A DNA stretch of 64,000 nt from UBA12191 sp009937185 (GTDB lineage Bacteria > Planctomycetota > UBA8108 > UBA1146), in NCBI GenBank assembly GCA_938075155.1, contig CALJGL010000023.1, positions 1 to 64,000 of the forward strand. The letters are read 5' to 3'. Below are positions 45,862 to 54,264 of the stretch, piece after piece. Under the pieces are notes generated by a model. It searched no databases. It was not told the DNA's origin and saw only the letters and a list, made by a program, of their open reading frames with translations. The translations under genes and the position numbers were made by a program. The stretch's first letter is position 1; every line of letters begins with the position of its first letter.

Positions 45862-46945
45862 TACACCCGTGGATGCTCGATCAAAAAAAGTCACATACAG
45901 AGATTCGGGTGTCGATATCGATGCCGGAAATGAAGTGGTCGACCGGATCCGTGAAGCTGTGCAGTCTACTCAGGATGATCGGGTGCTGGCAGGGTCGCAT
46001 GGAGCATTCGGTGGATTCTTCCGACTGTTAGACAACGATGGGGGGCTCTTCGGTAAACCGATGAAAAACCCTATTCTTGTGGGAGCGACGGATGGCGTCG
46101 GTACCAAACTGAAAGTTGCTTTCAGTTGTGGGGTATTAGATTCAGTCGGAATCGATCTGGTCGCAATGTGTGTCAACGATTTGATCGTGGGCGGAGCACG
46201 TCCTCTGTTTTTCTTGGACTATGTCGCGACAGGGAAAATCTCTGCTGATGCGATCGCTACGGTGGTTGAAGGAATAGCCGAGGGCTGTCGTCAGAGTGGT
46301 TGCGCCTTGTTGGGTGGAGAAACTGCGGAAATGCCAGGCTTCTATAAGCCGGGTGAACTCGACCTCGCCGGATTCTCAGTAGGAGTTGTCGAGAAAGATG
46401 AAATCCTAGACGGCTCGACTGTTCGATCGGGTGACAAAGTCATTGGACTAGGATCCAGCGGCGTGCATTCCAACGGATTTTCTCTCGTTAGACGTGTCCT
46501 GATGGAAGGCCCTGGGGCTTTACCTCTCGACCAAGACCCCGCTGGGTGGGGTTGCACTTTGGGTGAAGAACTTTTGAAACCCACTCGTATCTATGTGAAG
46601 TCTTTGCTAGAGGTCTTGGATCAGGATCGAAGTGCTATTCATGCACTGGCCCATATCACTGGAGGAGGTTTGCTTGAAAACCTTCCTCGTGTTCTCCCTG
46701 AGGATTTATCGATTACCCTCCAGAGATCTTCATGGGAACGTCCTCCCATTTTTCAACTGATTGAAGAGAGAGGTCCTGTCGAAGAGTCAGAGATGGATCG
46801 AGTTTTTAATCAGGGCATTGGTATGGCTGTGATCGTGGCTGCAGATGAAGCGGAGAGACTGACAGAGCGGTTCCGTGAGTTGGGCGAAAAAGCGTGGATC
46901 ATCGGTTCCGTGTGTGAGGGTGATGGAGTTCAAATTCTTCCCTGA
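45851..46945 (+). CDS. purM: Phosphoribosylformylglycinamidine cyclo-ligase (AIR synthase)
   Basis: 364 residues. The signature VGATDGVGTKLKVAF, the CVNDLIVGGARPLFFLDY segment and LLGGETAEMPGFY are all present, with GLGSSGVHSNGFSLVR in the second domain. It closes FGAM to AIR with ATP in purine synthesis. GTG 45851 has GAGAGGAGCTC upstream. Other pur genes are not in the window. Confidence 0.94.
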   Translation: MADDTPVDARSKKVTYRDSGVDIDAGNEVVDRIREAVQSTQDDRVLAGSHGAFGGFFRLLDNDGGLFGKPMKNPILVGATDGVGTKLKVAFSCGVLDSVGIDLVAMCVNDLIVGGARPLFFLDYVATGKISADAIATVVEGIAEGCRQSGCALLGGETAEMPGFYKPGELDLAGFSVGVVEKDEILDGSTVRSGDKVIGLGSSGVHSNGFSLVRRVLMEGPGALPLDQDPAGWGCTLGEELLKPTRIYVKSLLEVLDQDRSAIHALAHITGGGLLENLPRVLPEDLSITLQRSSWERPPIFQLIEERGPVEESEMDRVFNQGIGMAVIVAADEAERLTERFRELGEKAWIIGSVCEGDGVQILP

Positions 46946-47021
46946 AGAGCATCTTCAAGTTCTCGTCTATAGAGTGCGCCTTGTGTTCGACCCAGACTTG
47001 AAAACGAGTTCGATCAGATTT

Positions 47022-47888
47022 CTAAGTCTGGAGAGAGTCCAACTTTTTCACCGTGGGTAACAATCCCTTGGCAGAGAGGTCGACTTCACCGGTGAAGGTG
47101 ATTTCCGCCGGACCTGTGATCGCCATGTGAATCGCTCCGCTGGAGTTCACTTTGCGGATGAATAACTCACCCCCCGGCATTGATACGGTCACTTCATCTT
47201 CGAGCAAGTTCTCCTGTTGCAATGCAACGACAGCGGCTACGGCCCCTGTCCCACAGGCGAGAGTCTCGCCACATCCGCGTTCCCAGACTCGTAGCTGAAG
47301 TTTGTTCTTCTCTTCAATCACATAAAACCCGACATTGACTCTCTCAGGGGCGGACGCTTCTAGGGTGGGGCCGAGTTCTCTTACGGGATCGATTCCCGTT
47401 AATGCTTCTTGCGAGACGACCAAATGAGGATTTCCAACATTGACAGGTATCCCTAGGAAGTGTTGGCCTTGAATCTCAAATTCTAAGGGAGCGGAACAGA
47501 CCACTGGACCTAGTACTGCTCGCGACAGGAATTCTCCGGAGTCTGAAAGATAGATTTCGACAGGAACCATCCCGGAGTCGGTCAGGATTTGATGGACGCC
47601 CTCTTTTTCAAACAGGATACGAGACACGACGCGGAGGCCATTCCCGCACGCTTCTGCTCGGCTGCCGTCTGCATTCCAGCATTCCATGGCTGGAACACCT
47701 TCATTTCTCCTGATGACGAGTAATCCATCCGCTCCGATACCTGTTCTGCGACAGGTGAGACGTCGGGCCAGTGGACCCAGATCTTCCGCCAGGTGTCCGT
47801 TTTTTTCGTCGAGGACAATAAAGTCGTTACCGGCTCCGTGTGCTTTTAGAAATTTCAAAGGAACGTGGCTCAAATTTCCCCTACTCAT
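47022..47888 (-). CDS. dapF: Diaminopimelate epimerase
   Basis: 288 residues from ATG 47888. The two catalytic cysteines are Cys81 (AEACGNGLRVV) and Cys212 (CGETLACGTGA), in the two halves of a pseudo-symmetric fold; AHGAGNDFIVLD at the start is typical. It converts LL- to meso-diaminopimelate for lysine and cross-linking of peptidoglycan, which fits a planctomycete that keeps a peptidoglycan wall. It converges with purM. Confidence 0.93.
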   Translation of the reverse strand: MSRGNLSHVPLKFLKAHGAGNDFIVLDEKNGHLAEDLGPLARRLTCRRTGIGADGLLVIRRNEGVPAMECWNADGSRAEACGNGLRVVSRILFEKEGVHQILTDSGMVPVEIYLSDSGEFLSRAVLGPVVCSAPLEFEIQGQHFLGIPVNVGNPHLVVSQEALTGIDPVRELGPTLEASAPERVNVGFYVIEEKNKLQLRVWERGCGETLACGTGAVAAVVALQQENLLEDEVTVSMPGGELFIRKVNSSGAIHMAITGPAEITFTGEVDLSAKGLLPTVKKLDSLQT

Positions 47889-47933
47889 CAATTTTCGCCA
47901 TTTAGGCGAGAGTTCTTCAGAAAAGAAGGCCTA

Positions 47934-48050
47934 ATGATCAGGTCCCCGAGTGATATCAACTTCGCTGGAGGAGTGTTGCATCGGACGTCTCTTCAGACTC
48001 GAATGATAAGTGAAATTGGTGACTGGATCGAGAGGATGATTGTTCCATGA
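47934..48050 (+). CDS. Possible 38-residue upstream ORF
   Basis: A 38-codon frame with an AAGAAGG box 5 bases upstream of its ATG. Its stop overlaps the start of the next gene (ATGA junction), as in translational coupling. The peptide (MIRSPSDINFAGG... start, IERMIVP end) has no recognised features. It may be a real small protein or an upstream frame that lets ribosomes reach the next start. Low confidence. Confidence 0.3.
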   Translation: MIRSPSDINFAGGVLHRTSLQTRMISEIGDWIERMIVP

Positions 48051-49036
48051 ACGATTCGAAAAGTTCTTCTGACCAAAATGAAGAAAAGGCTCCTAGGCCT
48101 GATTCTGAAGTGTCAGTGAGCCGCGAAAATCGGGGATCATTGAGAAGTTTGGGATTATTGATCATTTTGGGCCTCACCCCGATATTGATCTACACGGCTC
48201 TCCCGAATAAGTCACATGAGGAAGTTCCTGTAGAAAACGCATTAAGGCGTGGCAAAGTCAAAGTCGTACTCACCGAATCCATCGATGGGAATGAAACTGA
48301 AATTAATATCATCGATCTGATTTTGAAACGTTCAATGAGTCAGCATGGATTTGTGATTGTGGATCAAGACTACGATTACTTGTTACAAGGATCTCTTTCC
48401 TGTGAATATTACCAAGCATTGACCTTTGATTTCGGAGAGTCTTCTCAGCACCTTGAGCATCAGTACCACGGAAAATTCACAGGAGTTCTCGAAGACAGTT
48501 CAGGAAAACTCCTGCAAGACCTTTCCTTTCCAGAGCCACTGATGAATGGACGTACGGATAATGTGCTGGCGCAACGAGATATCAGGAGGCGGGCTTCAAC
48601 TTTGATCGCAAGCAACGTGGTGTCAGGGCAGGTATTGGGGAATACGGAAGTCCTCGGCCTTTTGGATGCCATGACAGATACTCTGGATTCTCGAACCTAC
48701 AATGAAGTCGTTGGCGAGTTGGTCGTGATTGGTACTCCGGCAGTCCCTTACCTTTTAGATGCTCTGCGCGATGAGCGACCGGTGCAATTGGCGGGGACTT
48801 ATCCGGGTTTCGAGGATTTAGAAAAAGACGAACTTAAGATTTATCACGTTGCTGATCTGGCTCTGCGGGACATTCTTGATCGTGATAGTTTCTTGGATCC
48901 AGGGTCTGCTGACGATTATCTGCATCGAACGAGAATAGCATGGCAGTGGGAATGGGAAGACATCCAAAGGATTCCTGAGAACTTACGCATCGTTCCTGAG
49001 AAACGTCAGAATACTGTCCCTGCTACAAAGGGATAA
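48047..49036 (+). CDS. Membrane-anchored hypothetical protein with HEAT-like part
   Basis: 329 residues. A hydrophilic, acidic N-terminus (1-30) is followed by one membrane helix (about 32-52, SLGLLIILGLTPILIYTAL), a beta domain (about 65-165) and a helical part (about 195-290) that resembles a short HEAT-type repeat (ELVVIGTPAVPYLLDALRDERP). Type II orientation would place the bulk in the periplasm. I recognise no family. It precedes lpxA by 36 bases on the same strand, so joint transcription is possible. Confidence 0.68.
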   Translation: MNDSKSSSDQNEEKAPRPDSEVSVSRENRGSLRSLGLLIILGLTPILIYTALPNKSHEEVPVENALRRGKVKVVLTESIDGNETEINIIDLILKRSMSQHGFVIVDQDYDYLLQGSLSCEYYQALTFDFGESSQHLEHQYHGKFTGVLEDSSGKLLQDLSFPEPLMNGRTDNVLAQRDIRRRASTLIASNVVSGQVLGNTEVLGLLDAMTDTLDSRTYNEVVGELVVIGTPAVPYLLDALRDERPVQLAGTYPGFEDLEKDELKIYHVADLALRDILDRDSFLDPGSADDYLHRTRIAWQWEWEDIQRIPENLRIVPEKRQNTVPATKG

Positions 49037-49072
49037 CCCCGTACCATTTCTCACTGAAAGACGAGCAACAAG

Positions 49073-49885
49073 TTGAGTATTCATCCGACAGCAGTGATTC
49101 ATGAGAGTGCCAAAATTGGCAAGGGAGTCGAAATAGGCCCATTTTGTCAAATCGGAAAGGACGTGACGATCGGCGATGGCTGCAAGATCTTTTCGCATGC
49201 ATACATCGGCGAGAGAACTGTTCTGGGGGAATCCGTTGAGGTGCATATGCAAGTGGTGGTGGGCCACGAACCACAAGATCTGACTTGGGCACGAGAGCCT
49301 AGCTCATGTGAAATCGGAGCCCACACGGTACTCAGGGAATTTTCTACGGTTCACCGGGCTTCTCGCCCCGGGGGGATGACTCAAATCGGCCAGCGTTGTT
49401 TACTGATGGTGGGTTCTCATGTGGCCCATGATTGTGAAGTGGGCGATGGAGTGGTTCTTGCGAACCATTGTTCTTTGGCAGGACATGTCAAAGTGGGAGA
49501 TGGAGCATTTCTGTCTGCCAACTCATTGGTCCATCAGTTTTGCAGAGTGGGTCGTTTTGTCATGCTCGGTGGGGCTGCTGTCGCCGTTCAGGATATACCT
49601 TCCTTCATGTTGTCGACGGGAGATCGTGCTGTCATCCGAGGCGTGAACGTCATTGGGCTTCGAAGAGCGGGATTTTCCGCAGATATCCGAAGAGCTATTC
49701 AGGATGCCCATCGCTTGCTTTTCCGTGGAAAAAAGACGATTCCAGAAGCGACCGAACTCTTATTCCAAAGCAAGGTTCCTGAGATTTTAGAACTCGCAAA
49801 TTTCATCGCTGATTCGGCAAGGGGAGTCGCTACCGGAGTTTCTATGGCCAGTTTCACGTCGCAAGATCAAGACCTACCACAGTGA
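49073..49885 (+). CDS. lpxA: UDP-N-acetylglucosamine acyltransferase (lipid A)
   Basis: 270 residues of left-handed beta-helix with hexapeptide repeats (IGKGVEIGPFCQIGKDVTIG and on). The catalytic base is His119 in SHVAHDCEVGD, equivalent to E. coli His125, and FRGKKTIPEA lies in the C-terminal helical bundle. It moves a hydroxyacyl chain from ACP to UDP-GlcNAc, the first step of lipid A. The start is TTG 49073. It stands apart from lpxD, fabZ and lpxB, unlike in proteobacteria. Confidence 0.92.
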   Translation: MSIHPTAVIHESAKIGKGVEIGPFCQIGKDVTIGDGCKIFSHAYIGERTVLGESVEVHMQVVVGHEPQDLTWAREPSSCEIGAHTVLREFSTVHRASRPGGMTQIGQRCLLMVGSHVAHDCEVGDGVVLANHCSLAGHVKVGDGAFLSANSLVHQFCRVGRFVMLGGAAVAVQDIPSFMLSTGDRAVIRGVNVIGLRRAGFSADIRRAIQDAHRLLFRGKKTIPEATELLFQSKVPEILELANFIADSARGVATGVSMASFTSQDQDLPQ

Positions 49886-49892
49886 AATCGAT

Positions 49893-50975
49893 ATGAAAAT
49901 TGGATACTTGGACCCGTCACCGGGGGGGGCACCTTCTGGAAACGTGAGCACTTCTCAAAGGTTGCTCAGGCATTGGAGGCAGTCAGGTCACAAGGTGGTC
50001 TCTCTGTCCACTCGTGGGATAGACAAGCAAAGTACTTTTTCGGTCCCCCAGATGCGTCAGATGATTTCTGAGCAGAACATGATCATCGCTCTTCATTCTC
50101 TGCACTCGATGCGTGCTCTTAGAGTATGGCAATCGATGGCTCAGCGGCCCCCATTAATTTTCGTCGTCAGTGGGACCGATCTGTTTCAGCCATTGCTGAA
50201 GAGTGGGAGCATTTCAAAAGATTTCCAGTTTGTGTGCTCAAATGCGGATGCCATTGTGACACTCGCCGATGGCTTCTCTCGATTCTATCCCAAAGCTGAC
50301 CGAAGGCAGTGGGCCAAAAAGACCCAATTCATTGCACAAGGTGCAAAGCCACTCCCGTCCTCTCTAAAGCCTTCAAGTTCACGAATACGGGCAGTTGTGG
50401 CGGCCAATTTCCGAATGATTAAGGACCCGCTTCTTCCCGTCAGGGCTCTCGAAAAACTATTGGCTGAAAGAATGAAAACGGAAGAAGTGAGCCCTCAGTT
50501 GGAGGTACTCCACTTCGGATCGGTCTCGGGACATAAGTATAAGCGTGCTGTTGAAAATTCAGAACATCGAATTTCATCATGTGGGCTTTCATGGCGATGG
50601 AAGGGAGTGGTTACCCAAGGAGGACTTCGGAGGTGGTTAGGCTCAAGTCACCTTTTGATTCAGTCTTCTCTCCACGAGGGAGGAGCCAACATTGTTGGAG
50701 AAGCCGTCATGGGGAGGATCCCGATCATCGCCAGTCGTATACCTGGCAATACGGGACTCTTGGGAATGAAACATCCCGGTTTATTTAGTGTGGGATCTGC
50801 GACAGGATTGGCTCGACGCCTTAAAGAATTTATCTCCGACGAGGCATATCGTCAGGAATTGAAAGCCGCTTCCGAGCGACTCTCTTCGAATCATGACTTG
50901 GAGAAAGAGCGAATCGCTTGGGCTGATTTGATTGAGAATATTGGGAGGTGTGGGAGACCATCCACCACAAGTTAA
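49893..50975 (+). CDS. SenB-like (TIGR04348-type) family 4 glycosyltransferase
   Basis: 360 residues with a GT-B fold. The opening DPSPGGAPSGNVSTSQRL, the ALHSLHSMRA stretch, VSGTDLF, NFRMIKDPLLPVRA, and above all HEGGANIVGEAVMGRIPIIASRIPGNTGLLG match the family that includes SenB, the selenosugar synthase of selenoneine biosynthesis. The ExxxxxxxE-type donor motif is intact. It lies 7 bases after lpxA, so it is co-transcribed with it. SenA (EgtB-like) and SenC (SelD-like) are not in the window, so a glycolipid or other sugar transfer is equally possible. Confidence 0.78.
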   Translation: MKIGYLDPSPGGAPSGNVSTSQRLLRHWRQSGHKVVSLSTRGIDKQSTFSVPQMRQMISEQNMIIALHSLHSMRALRVWQSMAQRPPLIFVVSGTDLFQPLLKSGSISKDFQFVCSNADAIVTLADGFSRFYPKADRRQWAKKTQFIAQGAKPLPSSLKPSSSRIRAVVAANFRMIKDPLLPVRALEKLLAERMKTEEVSPQLEVLHFGSVSGHKYKRAVENSEHRISSCGLSWRWKGVVTQGGLRRWLGSSHLLIQSSLHEGGANIVGEAVMGRIPIIASRIPGNTGLLGMKHPGLFSVGSATGLARRLKEFISDEAYRQELKAASERLSSNHDLEKERIAWADLIENIGRCGRPSTTS

Positions 50976-51010
50976 TAGACTTCCGTCATTATTGAATTAG
51001 AAGAGTGGAA

Positions 51011-52468
51011 TCAAGGTAACTTCCGTTCCTCTTCTCTTCCTAGAAGGTCGATTTCGTGCTTCTGCCTTTGGTATCGACGCCAGATGTCTCCCGTTTCCCA
51101 ACGTGGGGGAGTCAACTCTAACTCCCAATCTTTAAGAAGACCCATAAGTTGCTCCACCCGCTCGGGTTCTTCCATAGCACGATTGGTGGTTTCACCGGGA
51201 TCAAGAGAGAGTTGGACGAGTATCGGTTTCTTGTAACCAGAGTTCTCTTTCTCGATACGTATGAGCTTCCAATCCCCCTGTCGAACTGCTGCTGCGACTG
51301 TACGTCTCCAATATAGAGTTTCACGTGAGATCACATGAGTGCTGTCTTCGAGGAGAGGAAGAAGATTGAGACCGTCTAGCTCAGGGGATGGGGTATGAGT
51401 CTTAGAGCCTGCAACAGCAAGAAATGTGGGAGTGAGATCCAGACTGGATATTAGGGAAGAATTCTCTCCGGAATCGAATCGATCTGGCCAATGGAAGATA
51501 AACGGAACTCTATGGCCCCCTTCCCATTTACTTCCTTTCATTCCTCGCCATGTCCCATTGTCAGAAGCATTGTTTGTGGCTCCTCCATTGTCGGAGAGGA
51601 AGACGATCAAAGTATCTTTTTCGATTTGTTTTCGTGAAAGAGCGGATCGAATCTTTCCGACACCTTCGTCCAGTGCCGCGACCATGGCTGCATACTTTCG
51701 GCGTTTAGGGTTTTTTATCGATGTGTATTTTTCGAGCAGGTCAGGGCGGGCGTGCATGGGGGTATGGGGAGCGGTGTAAGAAAGCATCAGGAACAAAGGT
51801 TTGTCGGTTGTGCTTTTTTGGATCAGTCGGACTCCTTCATCCGTGATCCAATCGGTGAAATATGAAAAAGATGATTCTGGTACATGCTCACCATCTCGTT
51901 CGAGAAGTCTCGATTTGGAGAGAGGTTTTTCGAGAACAGGGAAATATGATCGGGAGCCCCCGAGGATTCCTGAAAAATGATCAAAGCCTAAGGATCGAGG
52001 ATGGTTATGAGTTTGAGCACCGAGGTGCCATTTACCCACGAGTGCTGTTTGGTAACCCACGCTTTTCAAGCGTGAGGCCAGTGTGGATGTCCCCGCGAGT
52101 AGACCCGTTCCAGCTCCTCCCAAATTACATTCAAAGCCCTGGGTTTGAGGATATCTGCCCGTCAATAAACCCGCACGGGAAGGAGCACAAACGGAGGCGA
52201 CCACATGGGCATCGGTACAAACAATCCCTTCAAGTGCAATGCGGTCGAGCTGGGGAGTTGAGATATCGGAGACTCCCGTGAATCCCAAATCGGAATAGCC
52301 CAGGTCATCGGCGACGATAAGAATGATGTGGGGTGGGCTCTTCGGACTGATCTCAGCGGAACGCTGAAGGGGCCCAGAACACCCGATGGCCCCGAGAAAA
52401 ACCCAAAAAAATGCAGAGAGAACCAAAAATAAATTCGTGGCAGGGGGAGATCCCGAATTGAAGGCCAT
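51011..52468 (-). CDS. Exported sulfatase (arylsulfatase-type lipoprotein)
   Basis: 485 residues from ATG 52468. The lipobox is VFLGAIGC (Cys30). Metal ligands begin at Asp54-Asp55 (VADDLGYSD). The formylglycine site is Cys94-Ala-Pro-Ser-Arg98, with LLTGR after it, and LVGKWHLG and FLSDNGGATNN complete the type I sulfatase core. It removes sulfate esters from polysaccharides in the periplasm and needs a formylglycine-generating enzyme, not seen here. AGAGG lies 9 bases upstream. The leader region in front (52611-52748) suggests regulated transcription. Confidence 0.92.
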   Translation of the reverse strand: MAFNSGSPPATNLFLVLSAFFWVFLGAIGCSGPLQRSAEISPKSPPHIILIVADDLGYSDLGFTGVSDISTPQLDRIALEGIVCTDAHVVASVCAPSRAGLLTGRYPQTQGFECNLGGAGTGLLAGTSTLASRLKSVGYQTALVGKWHLGAQTHNHPRSLGFDHFSGILGGSRSYFPVLEKPLSKSRLLERDGEHVPESSFSYFTDWITDEGVRLIQKSTTDKPLFLMLSYTAPHTPMHARPDLLEKYTSIKNPKRRKYAAMVAALDEGVGKIRSALSRKQIEKDTLIVFLSDNGGATNNASDNGTWRGMKGSKWEGGHRVPFIFHWPDRFDSGENSSLISSLDLTPTFLAVAGSKTHTPSPELDGLNLLPLLEDSTHVISRETLYWRRTVAAAVRQGDWKLIRIEKENSGYKKPILVQLSLDPGETTNRAMEEPERVEQLMGLLKDWELELTPPRWETGDIWRRYQRQKHEIDLLGREEERKLP

Positions 52469-52610
52469 GATGAATCCTCTCAAATGTAGGTCGAGGCGGG
52501 TATTTGACCAGATCAGCATCTCACTTCTGTCGGTGAGATCCATACCCCAGATCAGCATAATTCGGTTCAATACCACTGTAGGGGTCATTTTGAATAGAAT
52601 TGAGTGGGAA

Positions 52611-52647
52611 TTAAAAAAGGCGCACGGTGGGTTTAGAACCGTGCGCC
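52611..52647 (-). terminator. Intrinsic terminator between promoter and sulfatase
   Basis: A 10-bp GC-rich stem (52619-52628 with 52638-52647) followed on the minus strand by six Ts (plus-strand As 52613-52618). No minus-strand gene ends here; the sulfatase start is 143 bases further on. Its place after a short leader frame fits an attenuator or the end of a small RNA. Confidence 0.85.
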
Positions 52648-52682
52648 GGAAGATAGAGATGAAGACTAAATAAGGTGGTCAT
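52611..52682 (-). CDS. Candidate 23-residue leader peptide
   Basis: ATG 52682 is preceded by GAGGAGAG with ideal spacing, and the frame runs 23 codons (five Leu, two His) to a TAA that overlaps the T run of the terminator. The terminator stem falls within its last codons. A ribosome on this frame would therefore influence the hairpin, which is how attenuation leaders work. The peptide has no other recognisable feature. Confidence 0.5.
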   Translation of the reverse strand: MTTLFSLHLYLPAHGSKPTVRLF

Positions 52683-52719
52683 GCACTCTCCTCAAGGAAT
52701 AAATCCCGACCACAAACGC

Positions 52720-52748
52720 ATTCTATGAGTTAACAATATGGTTAACAA
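52720..52748 (-). promoter_or_regulatory. Candidate sigma-70-type promoter of the sulfatase leader
   Basis: On the minus strand TTGTTA (52748-52743) and TAGAAT (52725-52720) are separated by 17 bases. The -10 matches consensus at 5 of 6 positions and the -35 at 4 of 6. A start about 7 bases on would give a roughly 30-base leader before the 23-codon frame. Confidence 0.5.
52729..52746. promoter_or_regulatory. GTTAAC-N6-GTTAAC operator-like repeat
   Basis: Two copies of the palindrome GTTAAC, 6 bases apart, lie between and on the -35 and -10 elements listed above. A protein bound there would block that promoter. The regulator is unknown; the site could also serve the divergent MFS gene. Confidence 0.5.
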
Positions 52749-52882
52749 ATGGAATATTTGAAAACTCTCAGAGGATGCCTGATCGTTCCTGATTGACATG
52801 GAAGTCCAATTTTGTCCCACTGTTGTTCAGGGGCGGGGGGGATCCGCACCCGAATGTTTGAAACGAATGACAGGGGGATCAA

Positions 52883-54193
52883 GTGTCACAAGTGACCAAC
52901 GAGGCTCAACGTTCTCGTCTCTTCTGGGCCAGTTGCATGGCTCTCATTTCTACCTCTATCGCATTTGGAGTGATCACCGCTTCGATAACCGATTTTGGGA
53001 AGGTGTACAATCTCAGCGAGACGGAGAAAGGCTTTATCGGGGGGGCTGCTCTCGGAGGCTTTGCCTTTTCCATCATCGCACTCGGTGTGGTGATCGAAAA
53101 GATAGGCATCGCCATTTCTCTCAAGATGGCATTCATGTGCCATGTCTTTGGTGCGTTGTTGATGATGTTTGCCGAGGGATTTTCACAGTTGATGGCAGGT
53201 GCATCCATTATTGCACTCGGAAACGGATGCGTTGAAGCGGGTTGTAATCCACTCGTCGCAACACTGTTTCCCAACAATAAGACGGTGAGGCTTAACCAGT
53301 TTCATGTCTTTTGGCCTGTGGGAATCATCATTGGTACTCTCTTTGGGTACTTCCTGACAGAAGCGGCTGCCACTCTTCCCGCTGGTGAGGTTTGGTCCTT
53401 CATGGGATTGAGCTTGCTGCAAGCGAAGTTGTCCTTGGTTCTTTTGCCCACCGTTGTCTACGGGTTCATGTTCATGGGACAAGAGATCCCTCAGACTGAA
53501 CGGGTGCAGTCAAATATTCCTGCTGCAGAAGTTACAAAGGCGGCGCAGTCACCTTTGTTCTTGACGATGCTCTTCTGCATGGGATTGACGGCAACATTAG
53601 AACTTGCACCGGGTCGCTGGATTGAGGCATTGATGGGTCCCGCTTTTGTGGCGGCAGGCTTCAAGAATAACGCTGCTCTTCTGGTGCTGGTTTATGGAAT
53701 GGCTTTGATGGCTGTTCTTCGCTACAGCGCAGGTAGTTTTGTGAAAAAGTTTTCTCCCACAGGGCTGCTCATGGGATCTGCAATCCTGGGCGGTGTGGGT
53801 CTCTTTGCCATGACTTACGCTTCCAGTATGCAGTCGATCTTCCTGACGGCGACGATCTTCTATGTCGGAGTTTGCTTCTTCTGGCCGACGATGATCGGAT
53901 TCGTCGCAGAGAGAATTCCCAATAGTGGTGCTTTAGGCCTTTGCCTTATGGGTGGAATCGGAATGCTCGTTGTGGGCTACGTGACTGTCCCAGGCGTGGG
54001 AATGATCCAAGACTACTACAAAGAGGCAGCACTTCTTGCAGGAGAAGGTGAGTCCGCAGCGATCGCCTATGCGGGCAAGATGGCTTTCCGCTGGGTTGCT
54101 GCGTTGGCCATTCCTCTCGTTCTGATTTTCAATCAGTTGAACAACAGGTTTGGTAAGGTTTCGAACGGTGAAAACGTGGCTGTCTCCGCTTAA
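52883..54193 (+). CDS. MFS transporter
   Basis: 436 residues with about twelve membrane helices (first LFWASCMALISTSIAFGVITAS). The Gly-rich helix IGGAALGGFAFSIIALGVVIEKIG and the GNGCVEAGCNPLVATLFP segment resemble the sugar-type FucP/NanT-like branches. The substrate is not certain; a sugar is plausible beside a sulfatase. GTG 52883 has AGGGGG upstream, and a strong terminator follows. It diverges from the sulfatase leader. Confidence 0.85.
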   Translation: MSQVTNEAQRSRLFWASCMALISTSIAFGVITASITDFGKVYNLSETEKGFIGGAALGGFAFSIIALGVVIEKIGIAISLKMAFMCHVFGALLMMFAEGFSQLMAGASIIALGNGCVEAGCNPLVATLFPNNKTVRLNQFHVFWPVGIIIGTLFGYFLTEAAATLPAGEVWSFMGLSLLQAKLSLVLLPTVVYGFMFMGQEIPQTERVQSNIPAAEVTKAAQSPLFLTMLFCMGLTATLELAPGRWIEALMGPAFVAAGFKNNAALLVLVYGMALMAVLRYSAGSFVKKFSPTGLLMGSAILGGVGLFAMTYASSMQSIFLTATIFYVGVCFFWPTMIGFVAERIPNSGALGLCLMGGIGMLVVGYVTVPGVGMIQDYYKEAALLAGEGESAAIAYAGKMAFRWVAALAIPLVLIFNQLNNRFGKVSNGENVAVSA

Positions 54194-54212
54194 TCAGGAG
54201 AAGTCGTCTTAC

Positions 54213-54256
54213 AAAAAAGTCCCGGATGTCTCTCGACATCCGGGACTTTTTTTTTA
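54213..54256. terminator. Bidirectional intrinsic terminator
   Basis: A perfect 13-bp stem (54218-54230 with 54235-54247), a TCTC loop, an A run before and a nine-T run after. It ends the MFS gene (+) and the P-domain protein gene (-). Confidence 0.95.
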
Positions 54257-54264
54257 TGACTTCA

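Noticed and set aside
45851..46945. purM as the SelD/SenC-like partner of the SenB-like gene
   Set aside because: It has all the PurM signatures and is the normal purine enzyme; it is 3 kb away in another operon.
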